The notes: generated by a model not told the origin, from the letters alone. Positions 37,063-48,924 are shown, counted from the first letter of the stretch. The stretch is 64,000 nt of DNA from Erpobdella octoculata (GCA_963978895.1 OZ022245.1:21687968-21751967), one strand, 5' to 3'. Program-made: numbers and translations.

Positions 37063-38531
37063 TGTTATAACCCTAAAATAAACTTTCATAAAGCAGCTTT
37101 AGATTTAAAAAGTTTCCGAAATTATTTTCATGATGAAAGAGAAGTGTTAGTTAGTGACTAACTGAAAGAATGAATTCGAATTTGCAATGAATTGATGGCG
37201 AAACATCGAGAGATGCTGGCTTATCAGCTAAAGAATAAAATGAAAAGACTTATGAAAAGGACTGTCAATCGTCTTTTTTATCTTTTTTAATTGTTATATA
37301 TAAACTGTAAAATGACTAAACTATTTTTATATTGTAACTATTTATAAAATAAAGAACAGCTAAACATCTTAATGCGTTAGACAAAAATGCGCTGAAGTCC
37401 CTTCGATATAAAAAAAAGATTTTGGTAACTTTTAACACATGTGTGGATTGGGTTGTGTTGGAAAAAAGTTGACAAAATTGATTTTAACTAATAAAAAAAT
37501 CTAAATGTGGGATGGGCTGATCTAGGAAATTCAGCTTTTCAGGTGGGTCGGGCTGGGTTGAGAAAGTGGTGGGTTGTGTTGGGTTGGGTCGCCAAAAATG
37601 GATCCATGTCCATGTCCACCTCTGGGCTCAATGACTACCATCAAACGCACTGTGTGATGGCGATGTTTTGATATGGAGTCACTACCATTTCGGTACGGGT
37701 ATTAAGGACGTAAATCAACGGAACATTTTACAAGTGTTTACTTGTGCTGTTCAGAGTTGTCAACTGTGATATTTCAGTTACAACTTTCAGTTACAGTTAC
37801 AGTTAAAGTTACAACATTTTTCAGTTTCAGATAAAATTATTTTTTCACAAACATTTTTCAGTTACTATTACAGTTATTACTTGTCAATTGTCATTGGGTC
37901 GAATGTTCAGGACCCGACCCGACAAAACTACTAAATTACCACGTCCATGTATGCTTTCGATCTGAAATTTTAAATATAGTCGTATTTTGGATACATGAAC
38001 AATATTATTTTTTTAAATTAATAATTACACTTTAAATAATTATACGCGATAAACTTTGCTGGTTAAATTTTCATTAAATCGATAGATGACAGTTAAAAAA
38101 CTACAAAGTAGAAAATTAATAATAATTTAAAAATTAAAAACACGCTTTTATAAAATTCTCTAAAAGGTCTAAAATAAATTATAAACATAAAAGCGCTTTC
38201 TTTAAAATTCTACGATCGCAACGATTGTACCCCGCGCTTTAATGTTTATAATTTATTTTATATTTCTTTAGAGATTTTTTTTAAAACATGCTTTTAACTG
38301 TTTAAATTAATTTTTATTTTAGCTTGACCCGACCCAGCCAGTCTCACTCAGCAGTCAAAATTCTAAAGCCCAACTGGACCCGCGGGTAGACCCAACCCGT
38401 GGAACACTCTGGTGCTATTGGGTTCTTGTTATGGTGTTTACCAAAAAAAAACTCAATACAATCAATCCAATGTGGATTATTTTTATTAAATTCAATAATC
38501 TCGTAGCTCATGTTTTTCTTTTACAAATCTA
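37063..38531. other. no gene seen
   Basis: AT-rich intronic DNA. A short irregular CAGTTACAGTTA run lies near 37770-37880. No coding signal. Confidence 0.4.
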
Positions 38532-39345
38532 CTAGCGAGATACCCGGTGTTACCCGGGATTTTTAGAGGTTTTTTAATGTTTGTCTCTCTCGATCTCGTT
38601 TCCTTCCCCCTTGCTCTCCCGCTCTCGGTCGCTTTCCCGCTACCGGTTGCTTTCCTGATCCCGGACGCTTTCCCGCTCCCGGCCATTTTCTTGCTCACGT
38701 TCGCTTTCCCGCTCACGTCCGCTTTCCCGCTCACGTTCGCTTTCCCGATCCTGGACGCTTTCCCGATCCTGGACGCTTTCCCGATCCTGGACGCTTTCCC
38801 GATCCTGGACGCTTTCCCGATCCTGGACGCTTTCCCGATCCTGGACGCTTTCCCGATCCTGGACGCTTTCCCGATCCTGGACGCTTTCCCGATCCTGGAC
38901 GCTTTCCCGATCCTGGACGCTTTCCCGATCCTGGACGCTTTCCCGATCCTGGACGCTTTCCCGATCCTGGACGCTTTCCCGATCCTGGACGCTTTCCCGA
39001 TCCTGGACGCTTTCCCGATCCTGGACGCTTTCCCGATCCTGGACGCTTTCCCGATCCTGGACGCTTTCCCGATCCTGGACGCTTTCCCGATCCTGGACGC
39101 TTTCCAGCCCTTGGTCGCTCTAGCTTTCCCGCTCGCTTTTCCGCTCTCAGTTGTTTTTTCGTTCCCTCTTGATTTTCCGTTCCCGCTCAATTTTTAATTT
39201 TCGTTCCCGCTCGCTCTCCCACTCCGCTCAATTTGTGTCCGATTTTAATTTTGTTTCACTATAATTGTCTCCCATTGCCTCTCAAGCTTGTGTGAAAATT
39301 GCATTACAATCGGATGAATGGTGTAGCAATGAATAAAGAACTTTA
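38532..39345 (-). mobile_element. non-autonomous Helitron-like element with internal minisatellite
   Basis: On the minus strand the right end reads AACACCGGGTATCTCGCTAG, with CTAG immediately beside T. Sister copies (39354, 55121, 56590) have the hairpin CCCGG-GCAACG-CCGGG about a dozen bases before CTAG, the classical Helitron 3' structure. The element contains the 18-bp array at 38752-39107 and ends with GTGTAGCAATGAATAAAG. Confidence 0.65.
38752..39107. repeat. 18-bp minisatellite, ~20 copies
   Basis: Near-perfect tandem units GATCCTGGACGCTTTCCC. Being a multiple of three it leaves open frames on both strands (repeated RIGKAS or AFPILD), which should not be read as genes. Confidence 0.97.
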
Positions 39346-39353
39346 TATATATA

Positions 39354-39505
39354 CTAGCGGGGGCACCCGGCGTTGCCCGGGGTTTTTAGACGTTTTTCTA
39401 ATGTTTGTCTCTCGCTCCCGTTTTCTTCTCCGCTTTCCCGTTCCCGTCGCGTTCCCGGTCGCTTTCCCGCTCTCGGTCGTTTTTTAGTTCCCTGTCGCTT
39501 TCCCG
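39354..39505 (-). repeat. Helitron-like terminus, truncated copy
   Basis: Begins at CTAGCGGGGGCACCCGGCG and runs through TCGCTTTCCCGCTC units before meeting LINE sequence. Confidence 0.65.
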
Positions 39506-40202
39506 CTCCGGTTTGCCACCTCAGTCTTCAATTAACGATGATAGGCTCATTCAAGATTTCATTGAGCAAAACCTCACCATCAAACCTGCTGTCGTCAACG
39601 TTCGCCGACTTGGAAAAGAACCTGCAAATACTAGACTCTGTGTCACTCTAACAAATTCTGAAGCAGTGTCTGATCTAATTTCTTCGTCTCGGGTCCTCCG
39701 ACTGTCGACCGATCCTTCTATCAGGAAAGTGTTTATAAATCATAATCTAACTCCTAGAGAGGCCGAAGCTGCTTATCTGAGATGTGAAAAAAGATCTAAG
39801 ACGCCCAGGAAACAGGGAAGCCTTCTTCAGTTTTGGTCCAATCCAACATTCAGCCTTTTCGGGTATGAACCGAGGGTCTGGGCACTTACGAACATCAGAA
39901 GTATTGTAAATAAACGAGAAGAATTTGTTTTATTTTTAGAAACTCATGATTTAGAGATTTTATCTTCAACCGAAACTTGGTTGAATAACGAACCGGACGG
40001 CCTATTTCTTCCTAAAGAATACCAAGCTTTTCGTTATGACAGGGATTTCGTGGTGGTGGTGTGCCTCTGATTGCTAAGAAAAGAGTCAAAGTTAGACAGG
40101 TCTTAATTCCACCTGAATATAACCATATAGAATTTGTTTGTGTCGACATTTACACTGATAGCTCAATATGCAGTGTTATAATTTATTACAGACCAGGAGG
40201 AT
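39506..40202 (+). pseudogene. LINE ORF1 end and ORF2 endonuclease start
   Basis: The first part (FIEQNLTIKPAVVNVRRLGK) looks like the C-terminal region of a LINE ORF1. It leads into ALTNIRSIVNKREEFVLFLE and LEILSSTETWLNNE, the N-terminal motifs of an apurinic-type endonuclease with the catalytic Glu. After a frameshift near 40055, GGGVPLIAKKRVKVRQVL continues the endonuclease to YYRPGG. A gypsy insertion then interrupts. The RT part of a similar element resumes at 43315. Confidence 0.72.
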
Positions 40203-40298
40203 TGTTATATCTTTATAATTCTAATTAAATGATAGTAATTATAATCTAACTATTGTGGTTGCTAAACACTTATTAGATCTTATTGATTAATAATGAAT

Positions 40299-41000
40299 TT
40301 ATATAAGCTTTTGCTTTTTTGGAAGGTTGCAATAACGTTTAGGTCTTGCCTCCTGTTCTATTCCTGTTGGAATGTGTGTCAACTCCTCCGGATTGGCTTC
40401 ATTATCCATATGGCTCGGAACGTGGTCTCCTTGTCTATTCTCTCCATCCTCATTCTCCGTAATCCGAAGGGTTGCGTTTATGTCTGGTTTCAACATCTCT
40501 TCCTCTCCTGGGAACACAATTCTTACTGGGGCTTTCTTTCCATCACTTTTATTTTGAAGAGGTACTGGCATGTCGAATGTCTCAAACATTTCTTTAAGTG
40601 CCCAATCTAAAGTCCTTGGTCTTAATTGATTTGTATGCCTTTTTGTAATTCTTTTGTCAATCTCAACTTCGTAAACCGTTTTTCCAATTCTTTTTAAAAT
40701 CTTCCCTGGTATCCATCTGGAATGGTTTGGATTTTTATAATCTCGAGCGTACACCGCATCTTGTTCTTTAAAAACTCTCGGTCTTGCCCCATTCCTTTTG
40801 TCAAACTGTCTCTTCATGCAAGATTTGTTTTCTGAATACTTTTCGTCTTTTTTAGTACTTAGTTGTAAGTCTGATAGCGGTGTTCTAATTTGTCTCCCCA
40901 AAAAATTTTCTGCGGGAGATTTTTGATGTGGACTAGATGGGCATGGTGGACTCCACAACAACCAGAAACATTGAATTCTCCATTGGCCCCGCAAAATCAA
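40299..41000 (-). pseudogene. gypsy integrase C-terminus
   Basis: Contains SPAENFLGRQIRTPLSDL, RQFDKRNGARPRVFKE and SRWIPGKILKRIGKTVYEVE, closely parallel to the C-terminal blocks of the 30.4-35.4 kb gypsy, so the two elements are related. Ends KRYCNLPKKQKLI. Confidence 0.82.
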
Positions 41001-41270
41001 TGTGAATTCTCTCCCAGGCCTGTGATGGTTCAGGCCATGGTGACAACGTGTTTTTTATAGGCATTTTAGCTGCTTTTTGACATGCATCACAGGTTTTCAC
41101 CATACTTTCAATATCTCTATCGATTCCATGCCAATACACCAACTGTCTGGCCAGCATTTTCATTCTCGTAATTCATAGATGACCCTGATGTAGCATCCTC
41201 AATATACGCTGTTGCAATTTTTTTGGAATTACTGCTCTTACACCCATAAATAGAATGCCATCATGTAAAG
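40933..41270 (-). pseudogene. gypsy integrase N-terminal zinc region
   Basis: QLVYWHGIDRDIESMVKTCD then ACQKAAKMPIKNTL and RIHIDFAGPMENSMFLVVVE, the zinc-binding segment and first catalytic Asp. The frame then jumps to the C-terminal block, so the second Asp and the Glu are deleted. Confidence 0.8.
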
Positions 41271-41473
41271 TCAAATCAGTTGCTTTACTTTGGAATGCAT
41301 TCCAGTTTGATCCAGGTTTAATTTTTGGCCAAAATCCTTTTTAATGATCTCACTTAACTCTCTGAGTTCAGAGTCTTCTTCTGTCATAATTTGAATATTT
41401 TTCTTACTAACAGATAATTGTCTCATCGTATTCTTTTGTATCATTGTGATGTCTTTGTTTACACCTGCTATTA

Positions 41474-41935
41474 TCAAATCCTCATTTCCTGTTGTTTTTT
41501 GGAATCAATGAGTCTTGATAAGGCATCAGCTTGACCAAACATTGCTGTTCGTTGATATTCGATCTCAAAATCATAAGCTAAGAGTATCTGTTCCCATCTC
41601 TGCAGTCTGTTTGCAGCGTGTGCAGATATTCTTTTCTTTGAACCAAATACTGACAAGAGAGGCTTTTGATCGGTCAAAAGCGTAAACCGCCTTCCATAAA
41701 CAAATCTATGGAATTTTCTTACTACAAAAACTAGGGCTAAAGCTTCTTTTTCTATTTGGCCGTAACTCTTTTTTGCTTGAGTCAGCGCACGGCCTGCATG
41801 AGCGACTGCTTTTTCTGTTTCATTAAAAAATCGGTGTGAAATCACTGCTCCAATTCCGTATTCACATGCATCAGCAGCTATTACGATGTCTCTTTTGGGA
41901 TCATAATGCGTCAGCAATAAATTTGATTGTAACAC
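41474..41935 (-). pseudogene. gypsy RNase H domain
   Basis: Open for 153 codons: [58 protein letters not shown] and RLQRWEQILLAYDFEIEYQR. Catalytic Asp and Glu positions are present. Confidence 0.85.
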
Positions 41936-41978
41936 CTTCTTAAGACTTGTGAAAGATTCCTGGTGTACTCTTAACCAT

Positions 41979-42760
41979 TCAAATTTTTATTTTTTTTTCC
42001 AAGTTATCCAGTAGGCCTCTCATTTGTCTCATCTTTGGTACAAAAACAGAATAGTAACTAACCATACCCAAAAACGATTTTAACTGTTTTCTGTCTTTTG
42101 GTGGGGGCATTTCTACAATTGCTGTTATTTTTTCTGGGTCTGGTTTTCGGCCTACTTTGCTGGTAATATGAATTAGAAATTTAATTTCTTTCGTGACAAA
42201 AGAGCAATTGTCCATCTTGAATCTAAATCCAAAATCTGAAATTCGTTTGAGTAGTTCAAAAACATTCATATTGTGTTCTTCCAATGTTGTACCGGTCACA
42301 ATTACATCGTCCAGGTAACCTTTTAACCCTGAAGTTAAATTATCCATTGTTTCCTGGAAAATACCTGGTGCAATTTTTACTCCAAAGGGAAGTCTCTGGT
42401 ACTGATATAGACCTTTAGGAGTATTGATCGTAACGAGCTCTTTTGACGATTCGTCCATTTCCAACTGTAGATATGCATCAGCAAAATCTACTTGAGTAAA
42501 CCAAGCTCCTTGGTTTAATTTTGAAAAAAATTTATCCGGTGTTGGAAGTGGATGTTGGTGCATCTCAAGCGCGTCGTTAAGGCCTGTTTTAAAATCAGCA
42601 CAGATGCGCACCGTTCCGCTTTTCTTTGGAACAACCACAATCGGTGGCGCCCAGTGACTGTATTCAACTCTTTTAAGAACTCCTTCATTGACTAGTCTTT
42701 CAAGTACCCTAATGGTTATTTCTTCGTAAGCAAAAGGTATTTTTCGTGGTCTGCAAAATT
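41979..42760 (-). pseudogene. gypsy reverse transcriptase
   Basis: RT motifs in order: VPKKSGTVRICADFKTGLND, WFTQVDFADAYLQLEM, LPFGVKIAPGIFQE, and KGYLDDVIVTG with the catalytic YLDD. It loses frame around a poly-T/A run near 41985. Upstream, YEEITIRVLERLV-like sequence connects it to the gag remnant. Confidence 0.87.
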
Positions 42761-42801
42761 TTGGCTAAGACTTTGACTGAAGGAGCAATCTTGCCTTCTT
42801 T

Positions 42802-43008
42802 TTACTGCAATGAGATTAACTGAAGAAATCTTTTTTCAGTTTCTTCTTTTTCAATTACCTTTTCTTCTTTTTCTTGAGTTTCCCTCTCAAGTTTCTCTTC
42901 TTTTTCAATTTTCTTTTCTTCTTTTTCTCGAGCCAACTGCTCTCGGAGAAGATCCATATGCTGTTGCTGATGTTGCATCAATGCGATGAGTTGGTTATTG
43001 ATGTCCAT
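42802..43008 (-). pseudogene. gypsy gag N-terminal remnant
   Basis: Starts MDINNQLIALMQHQQQHMDL and is followed by a Glu/Lys-rich coil. It stops after 68 codons, and gag, zinc knuckle and protease are missing before the RT. Confidence 0.7.
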
Positions 43009-43139
43009 TTTAGTTTCGTGGGTTTTGTGTTTATCCTCGTCGTCAATTGTTATACCTTTATTATTCTAATTAAATGATAGTAATTATAATCTAACTATTG
43101 TGGTTGCTAAACACTTATTAGATCTTATTGATTAATAAT

Positions 43140-43315
43140 CTATATATATATATATATATATAAAAGAACATGTCCTGACTGACTGACTGACTGACTGACT
43201 GACTGACTGACTGACTGACTGACTGACTGACTGACTGACTGACTGACTGACTGACTGACTGACTGACTGACTGACTGACTGACTGACTGACTTACTGATA
43301 ATCAACGCCGAGCAG
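43140..43315 (+). repeat. repeat terminus with (GACT)n
   Basis: A short TA tract, then AAGAACATGTCCTGACTGAC and a (GACT)n run to about 43290, ending GATAATCAACGCCGAG. It is the opposite-strand copy of the terminus at 4300-4355. Confidence 0.8.
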
Positions 43316-44990
43316 TGTATTTACGGTCGATGATGGCTCAAATTGTATCTTGCCTGCTCGAACCAACAACAAACTTGAAAAAATCATTTTTACTCCTGAT
43401 CGTATTTATCAGACACTTCAAAATCTCAAACTTTCTTCATCATCTGGACCTGATGGTATTTCAAATAGCCTACTCAGAAATTGTGCTGCTGGACTTTCCG
43501 TACCACTCTGCCATATTTTCAACTTATCTTTCAATATGCGTGAAATACCCCTTGATTGGATATCAGCTTATATTGCTCCAATTCACAAAAAAGGTTCTAC
43601 ATCCGATCCAGGGAATTTCAGACCAATATTGCTAACATCTTTTTGTTGTCGTGCAATGGAGCAGATAACCAATAAAGACATCCTTAATTACCTTCAGACA
43701 AACAACCTCATGTCTCCCAGTCAACACGGTTTTCTGAATTCAAGGTCTACATGTTCAAATCTGATTGAGTGTACCAATGACTAGTCAATCTCAAAGCAAG
43801 ACCATCAGGGTACTGATATTATATACTTCGACTTCAAAAACTTTTGATTCAGTGCCCCACCCTAAATTACTGAAAAAAACTTCAAGCTTACGGAATTTCA
43901 CGCAACCTGTTCTTGTGGATAATGAAGTTTTTGGCGAACAGGGTTCAGGCTGTCAAGGTGAATGGCCAATTATCCCACAGTAGAGATGTGACAAGTGGTG
44001 TACCCCAAGGGAGTGTGCATGAGCCTACGCTTTTCCTTGTTTACATAAACGATATTTTAAACGCATTTACAGACAACTCTGTAAAATACAAACTATTCGC
44101 AGACGATATCAAGCTTTACTCATCATCATCATCCCCTCACAGCTCTTCCTTTCAAACTGTTATTGACAAGTTAGTGTTATGGAGCAAAAAATGGCAATTA
44201 CAATTGGCCCCAGATAAATGCCACCAAGCTTCTATCAAAACAACGAGGAGCAGCATTATTTCCAACAAATACTCAATCTGCTCACGACCCATATCCTCCA
44301 CAGACAATATACGCGACCTAGGTGTCATCGTCGACAGTGAACTCAACTTCAAAGCCCATATCAACCAAATCATTCACCAGGCCTTTGTTAGAACACGCCT
44401 AATCCTCAAATGCTTTCGTTCCAGGGACAAGCGAATATTGACCAAAGCGTATTGCACATATGTTCGTCCAATTCTTGAATATTGTTCTCCGGTCTGGAGC
44501 CCACATAAAAAGCAGTTTATAACAAAGATTGAGAGAGTTCAAAGATTTTTCACAAGGGCCATACCAGGATTACGAACTCTACCTTATATGATAAGACTTC
44601 AAAAACTTGGTTTAAAAACACTGGAACATCGACGACTTATCCACGATTTATGTCTTTGTCACAAAATACTATATAGTTTCACTCACTGCATCATCCCTGA
44701 ATTTCCTAATTTCCTGCTGTCTCACACTCGTGGTAACACCCTTCGTCTACGCCAAGAAAAATGCTCCACTACTCACAGGTTCTATTTTTTCACCAGCCGG
44801 GTCGTGAAACCTTAGAACTCCTTAGCTCCACATATTGTTAACTCCACAACTAATAGTCGTTTTAAGTCCTGCGTTTCTGATGCCGATTTGAAGAAGTTTC
44901 TGATAATTTAATTTAATTATATATTTCATCTATGCTTGGTGGTTAAATCATCTTGCCATTCCTAACTAATGCTGATCAAATAAATAAATT
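43316..44990 (+). pseudogene. LINE ORF2 reverse transcriptase and C-terminus (CR1/Jockey-type)
   Basis: Pieces in three registers. 43350-43784 carries SSSGPDGISNSLLRNCAAGL and HKKGSTSDPGNFRPILLTSF (RT start). 43765-43983 carries SKTFDSVPHPKLLKK, with a catalytic Asp in the SKTFDSV motif. 43913-44815 carries SGVPQGSVHEPTLFLVYIND, KYKLFADDIKLYS with FADD as catalytic pair, and RDLGVIVDSELNFKAHINQI, then RPILEYCSPVWSPH. Two frameshifts inactivate it. The tail AAATAAATAAATTTAAAAT lies at 44980-44998. It is probably the 3' part of the element started at 39506. Confidence 0.85.
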
Positions 44991-44994
44991 TAAA

Positions 44995-45685
<691 letters not shown>

Positions 45686-45730
45686 TTTTCAACTGAAACA
45701 ACAAATTTAAAAAATAACACAACTATTTAC

Positions 45731-45889
45731 TTTCAGCTTGCTGATTTTTATATTCTGAACATCGTTTTCCATAGATTCAGACAGGTTTTGCATTTTCATG
45801 ATTTCTATTTCTCTCTGTGTTATCTCGTCATGAAGCCATTGTCCTTCGTCCTGGCTTTTATGAAACTCCTTGTCGAGATGTCTAAATTC
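45731..45889 (-). CDS. CCDC40: CCDC40-like exon
   Basis: A 53-codon, phase-0 exon between ATTCATCTGTCAG (acceptor) and GTAAATAG (donor) on the minus strand. It starts [20 protein letters not shown] and continues [15 protein letters not shown]. In order it corresponds to the TQRNVSSSLLEKQEKL and DFDTLEADLTRLGALKRQN region of CCDC40, just before the C-terminal block found at 27337. It joins the exon at 46151 upstream and 27337 downstream without breaking the frame. Confidence 0.75.
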
Positions 45890-46150
45890 CTGACAGATGA
45901 ATATCAAGTATTCACATTAAACAACTTTAACTAAGCTAAATAAGCAGAGACCACACACATGCGGAAAGTTCCGAGTATTATCCACATATAAGTTGGGAAA
46001 CCGTCAGTAACTTTGCTTTTAAACATGCCATTTATTGTTAATAAATATATTAAATTATTATGCATAGTTTGTTGAAATATTTTTAAATACATTTCAAACA
46101 TTTATTTCGTACAACAAGTATAAAACAGATTAATAAAATAACTGTTACAC

Positions 46151-46283
46151 AAATAAGGAAACACGTTTTCTTGCCTTTGTGCCCTGCTTAATTTTTTCAT
46201 GGAGATCGGAAATCTGTCTGTTTATCATGACTTTTTGTTTTGCTTTAGCGGACGTTTCGTCCACTGAAAGCAGATTCACAGTC
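46151..46283 (-). CDS. CCDC40: CCDC40-like exon
   Basis: 133 nt between CTGTTTGTCAAAG (acceptor) and GTGTAACA (donor). The first base completes an AAG codon begun by the exon at 46780, giving a KTVNLLSVDE junction, and the exon ends in phase 0. It encodes KQKVMINRQISDLHEKIKQG and resembles the [20 protein letters not shown] to ELRRKIRDVRKAT region of CCDC40. The donor is not a strong consensus, but only this choice keeps the frame. Confidence 0.7.
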
Positions 46284-46779
46284 CTTTGACAAACAGAAAA
46301 ACATTTTTAATTTATCAAGACATATTTCTTGTAAATTATAAATCATCAATTGTAACTATTAAATTGCTTCACTTTTTCTGTACTTCATAAATTGTTTCAT
46401 CTGTCAGCTTAATTCGATTTAGACTGGCCGGGAACTATATAATCCAATCCCCTTATTTAAAAAAATGTTTTACATAAAATGATAACAATAAATTTAGGTG
46501 CATGCAAACTTCTATCAAAAGGCAAAACAGCTACATTAGGAGTCATCAAAAAATAATACTAATATAAACTCTGTGTTCTCCATAAAACTTGTTTGTACAA
46601 AAAATCACAGCCATTTAGAGAAAATAAATTTTTTAAACAAGAGCAAGCTGTTTTTTAATTTTTTAAGCGATGATTTGCAGAAAGCATCTCAATTCAAGAT
46701 CGCGACACGCCAAAAACAGTTTACCAACATTTCATGTAACAAACTTGTAAACACATAAATCAATTTATTTTTAAATTAC

Positions 46780-46968
46780 TTGACAGCAAGTTTTTCAAGA
46801 ACTTGATTGAGTTTTTTAGTTTCTCTCTTAAGTGTGGCTTGTCGAAGTTCCATTTTCCAAATCTCATTTTTCATGACGTTCATCTCCTCCATCCATGACA
46901 TTGCACCAAATGTTGCTTTCATTTCTCGAGCAACATGTACTTTTCTCTCCCATAGCAGAACCTGCTTC
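46780..46968 (-). CDS. CCDC40: CCDC40-like exon, LLWERK block (intact copy)
   Basis: 189 nt between CACAACACAACAG (acceptor) and GTAATTTA (donor). It starts with one base finishing a GAG codon, then KQVLLWERKVHVAREMKATF, MNVMKNEIWKMELRQATLKR and ends LEKLAVK across the junction. It matches the MLWEKKIQLAKEMRSS and IRAMKGEIHRMKVRLG segment of vertebrate CCDC40 better than any other exon here. Phases agree with both neighbours. A duplicate with a stop codon lies at 47545-47733. Confidence 0.8.
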
Positions 46969-47102
46969 CTGTTGTGTTGTCCATCAAAAAAACACCACGT
47001 TACATAACTTTAAATTACATTTTATACTATTTATTGAACAAAACAAGAAATAAACCACATAAAATATATATTTAAAATACATAAATAAATAAATGTACAC
47101 AC

Positions 47103-47194
47103 TCAATTTCAAGCAACTCTGCAATCATCTGATGTTTCTTTTTCATAAGAATTTCCAATTCATCTTGCATTTCAATAAACTGCTTTTGTTCTTC
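47103..47194 (-). CDS. CCDC40: CCDC40-like exon (copy 1)
   Basis: 92 nt between TTTTTGCTTGTAG (acceptor) and GTGTGTAC (donor). It encodes EEQKQFIEMQDELEILMKKK and ends ...AELLEIE, with the last two bases joining the next exon to give an EIEKQVLLWE junction that parallels EAEHQIMLWE of CCDC40. Confidence 0.72.
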
Positions 47195-47220
47195 CTACAA
47201 GCAAAAATACGTCAACATCA

Positions 47221-47400
47221 TTTTCATTTATTTTCATTTATTTATTCTCAAACAGAAGGGCCTATCGGCCTCTAATACCGTTCGGACAGTACAAACGAAA
47301 CAAAAAAAAACCAATAAACGAAATATGTACACATACTCAGTTGCAAATCGTAAATTGTTAAAATGTTAGAAACATACAATGGCAAGGTATGCTCGCGTAT
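47221..47400. other. spacer between the duplicated exon units
   Basis: About 180 bp unique to the junction. It contains CCTATCGGCCTCTAATACC and no coding sequence. Confidence 0.5.
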
Positions 47401-47544
47401 AACAAGAGCAAGCTGTTTTTTAATTTTTTAAGCGATGATTTGCAGAAAGCATCTCAATTCAAGATCGCGACACGCCAAAAACAGTTTACCAACATTTCAT
47501 GTAACAAACTTGTAAACACATAAATCAATTTATTTTTAAATTAC

Positions 47545-47733
47545 TTGACAGCAAGTTATTCAAGAACTTGATTGAGTTTTTCAGTTTCTCTCTTAAGTGT
47601 GGCTTGTCGAAGTTCCATTTTCCAAATCTCATTTTTCATGACGTTCATCTCCTCCATCCATGACATTGCACCAAATGTTGCTTTCATTTCTCGAGCAACA
47701 TGTACTTTTCTCTCCCATAGCAGAACCTGCTTC
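47545..47733 (-). pseudogene. CCDC40: duplicate CCDC40-like exon with premature stop
   Basis: Same length, splice sites and phase as 46780-46968, but an A-to-T change turns AAA into TAA (GTT-CTT-GAA-TAA) seven codons before the exon end. One other change replaces K with E. If included, it would truncate the protein. Confidence 0.8.
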
Positions 47734-47867
47734 CTGTTGTGTTGTCCATCAAAAAAACACCACGTTACATAACTTTAAAATACATTTTATACTATTTATT
47801 GAACAAAACAAGAAATAAACCACATAAAATATATATTTAAAATACATAAATAAATAAATGTACACAC

Positions 47868-47959
47868 TCAATTTCAAGCAACTCTGCAATCATCTGATGT
47901 TTCTTTTTCATAAGAATTTCCAATTCATCTTGCATTTCAATAAACTGCTTTTGTTCTTC
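47868..47959 (-). CDS. CCDC40: duplicate CCDC40-like exon (copy 2)
   Basis: Identical in coding sequence to 47103-47194, with the same acceptor and donor. It could splice either to the nonsense exon at 47545 or over it to the intact exon at 46780, because both receive phase 2. It may be the ancestral position. Confidence 0.6.
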
Positions 47960-48074
47960 CTACAAGCAAAAATACGTCAACATTATTTTTAATACATCTA
48001 CCGACCATCACTAAAAATGATTGGGAACTACGCTTGAGACTTTTACTATGGCAGGTTCAATATTTCGTTTCCGG

Positions 48075-48298
48075 ATCAGTAATTTATATTTTTATTTCTC
48101 TTTCACAACGCCTTTTCCAAGACAAGTCTTGCTCGAAAGCGAGAAAGGGTACTTGTAGAGGCAGCCATTTATAGGCGCCTACCCTTTTAGCAATGCGAGT
48201 GAACTCCTTGCTTAAGGGAGTTATGCTGGTGACGCCGCGAGGTTCGAACTGCCGACCTAACGATCGACAGGCGAACGCTCTACCGCTCTGCCACCAGC
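48075..48298 (-). mobile_element. tRNA-derived SINE
   Basis: The head (48225-48298) reads GCTGGTGGCAGAGCGGTAGA with an A-box-like TGGCAGAGCGG, a B-box-like GTTCGAACC, and a perfect 7-bp acceptor-type pairing (GCTGGTG/CACCAGC). The anticodon arm does not fold conventionally, so it is tRNA-derived rather than a tRNA gene. The body continues with TTTCGAGCAAGACTTGTC to an A-rich end. The SINE family is not assigned. Confidence 0.75.
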
Positions 48299-48924
48299 GC
48301 CATAATAATCTACCAGATGCTTAATAAGGGAGATAATCAAATATTTCAGAGCCTGTATTCCATCTCACCTATTCTCAACAGACCTATTAACATCCAATCT
48401 CTACAAAATATTTAAGCAAACCGTTTGTTTTAGTCGTAAGAAAGATTCATAGATTCAGCCGCAATCATCTGTAGACATGTATTTTCTCTAATCAACATCG
48501 TTAATCTTACTACGTGCATTTATTACGCGTCCTCTCAAACTTTTTGAATTAATTAATTTCTTTTAATTGTACGTATACAACAAGATTTACTGACGAATAA
48601 AATTTTAGTAAAATAACGGCCATGTAATCATTTAAAAGTCGTCATTTGTCCTTGACGTGGGTTAGCATTCAAAACGGAGCCAGTTCTAGGATACTTTAAC
48701 TGTACCGGCATCTAATTCAGAGCAAAAGCAATCAACAAAACACCATCTAAAATAGTAATTTTACTAATTACTGATGACAATTGTATTTTATTTTCAACCA
48801 TTCTGCAATGATTTCTGATATTTGATTTGACGAGCTTTTGCCAGCAAAAAAGTTTTCTGCGTTTTAATATTCCTACTAACTGAAGGCTTTGGTGACTTAA
48901 TGTCGTTTTTGAGGATAACCTGGA
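48299..48924. other. no gene seen
   Basis: I looked for further upstream CCDC40-like exons on the minus strand and found none. Confidence 0.4.

Larger units (their letters stand above)
40203..43139 (-). mobile_element. second Ty3/gypsy element, internally deleted, short LTRs
   Basis: Two ~92-bp near-identical LTRs (5' at 43048-43139, 3' at 40203-40294), each starting TGTTATA on the plus strand. Next to the 5' LTR, TTGACGACGAGGAT resembles a tRNA-Ser-type primer site with one change. The gag middle, the protease and the integrase core are deleted. No clear target duplication is visible. It sits inside a LINE within the CCDC40-like intron. Confidence 0.82.
46636..47220 (-). repeat. tandem duplication unit, copy 1 (intact exons)
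   Basis: About 585 bp nearly identical to 47401-47985 (offset 765 bp), covering two exons, the intron between them and part of both flanks. Confidence 0.93.
47401..47985 (-). repeat. tandem duplication unit, copy 2 (contains nonsense exon)
   Basis: Near-identical copy of 46636-47220, lying upstream of it in the direction of transcription. Confidence 0.93.

Noticed and set aside
38492..39197. Repetitive 232-aa and 216-aa frames on opposite strands
   Set aside because: The 18-bp minisatellite keeps all frames open; it lies within a Helitron-like repeat.
48225..48298. Functional tRNA gene
   Set aside because: Acceptor pairing is perfect but the anticodon arm does not fold and the sequence continues into a SINE body.
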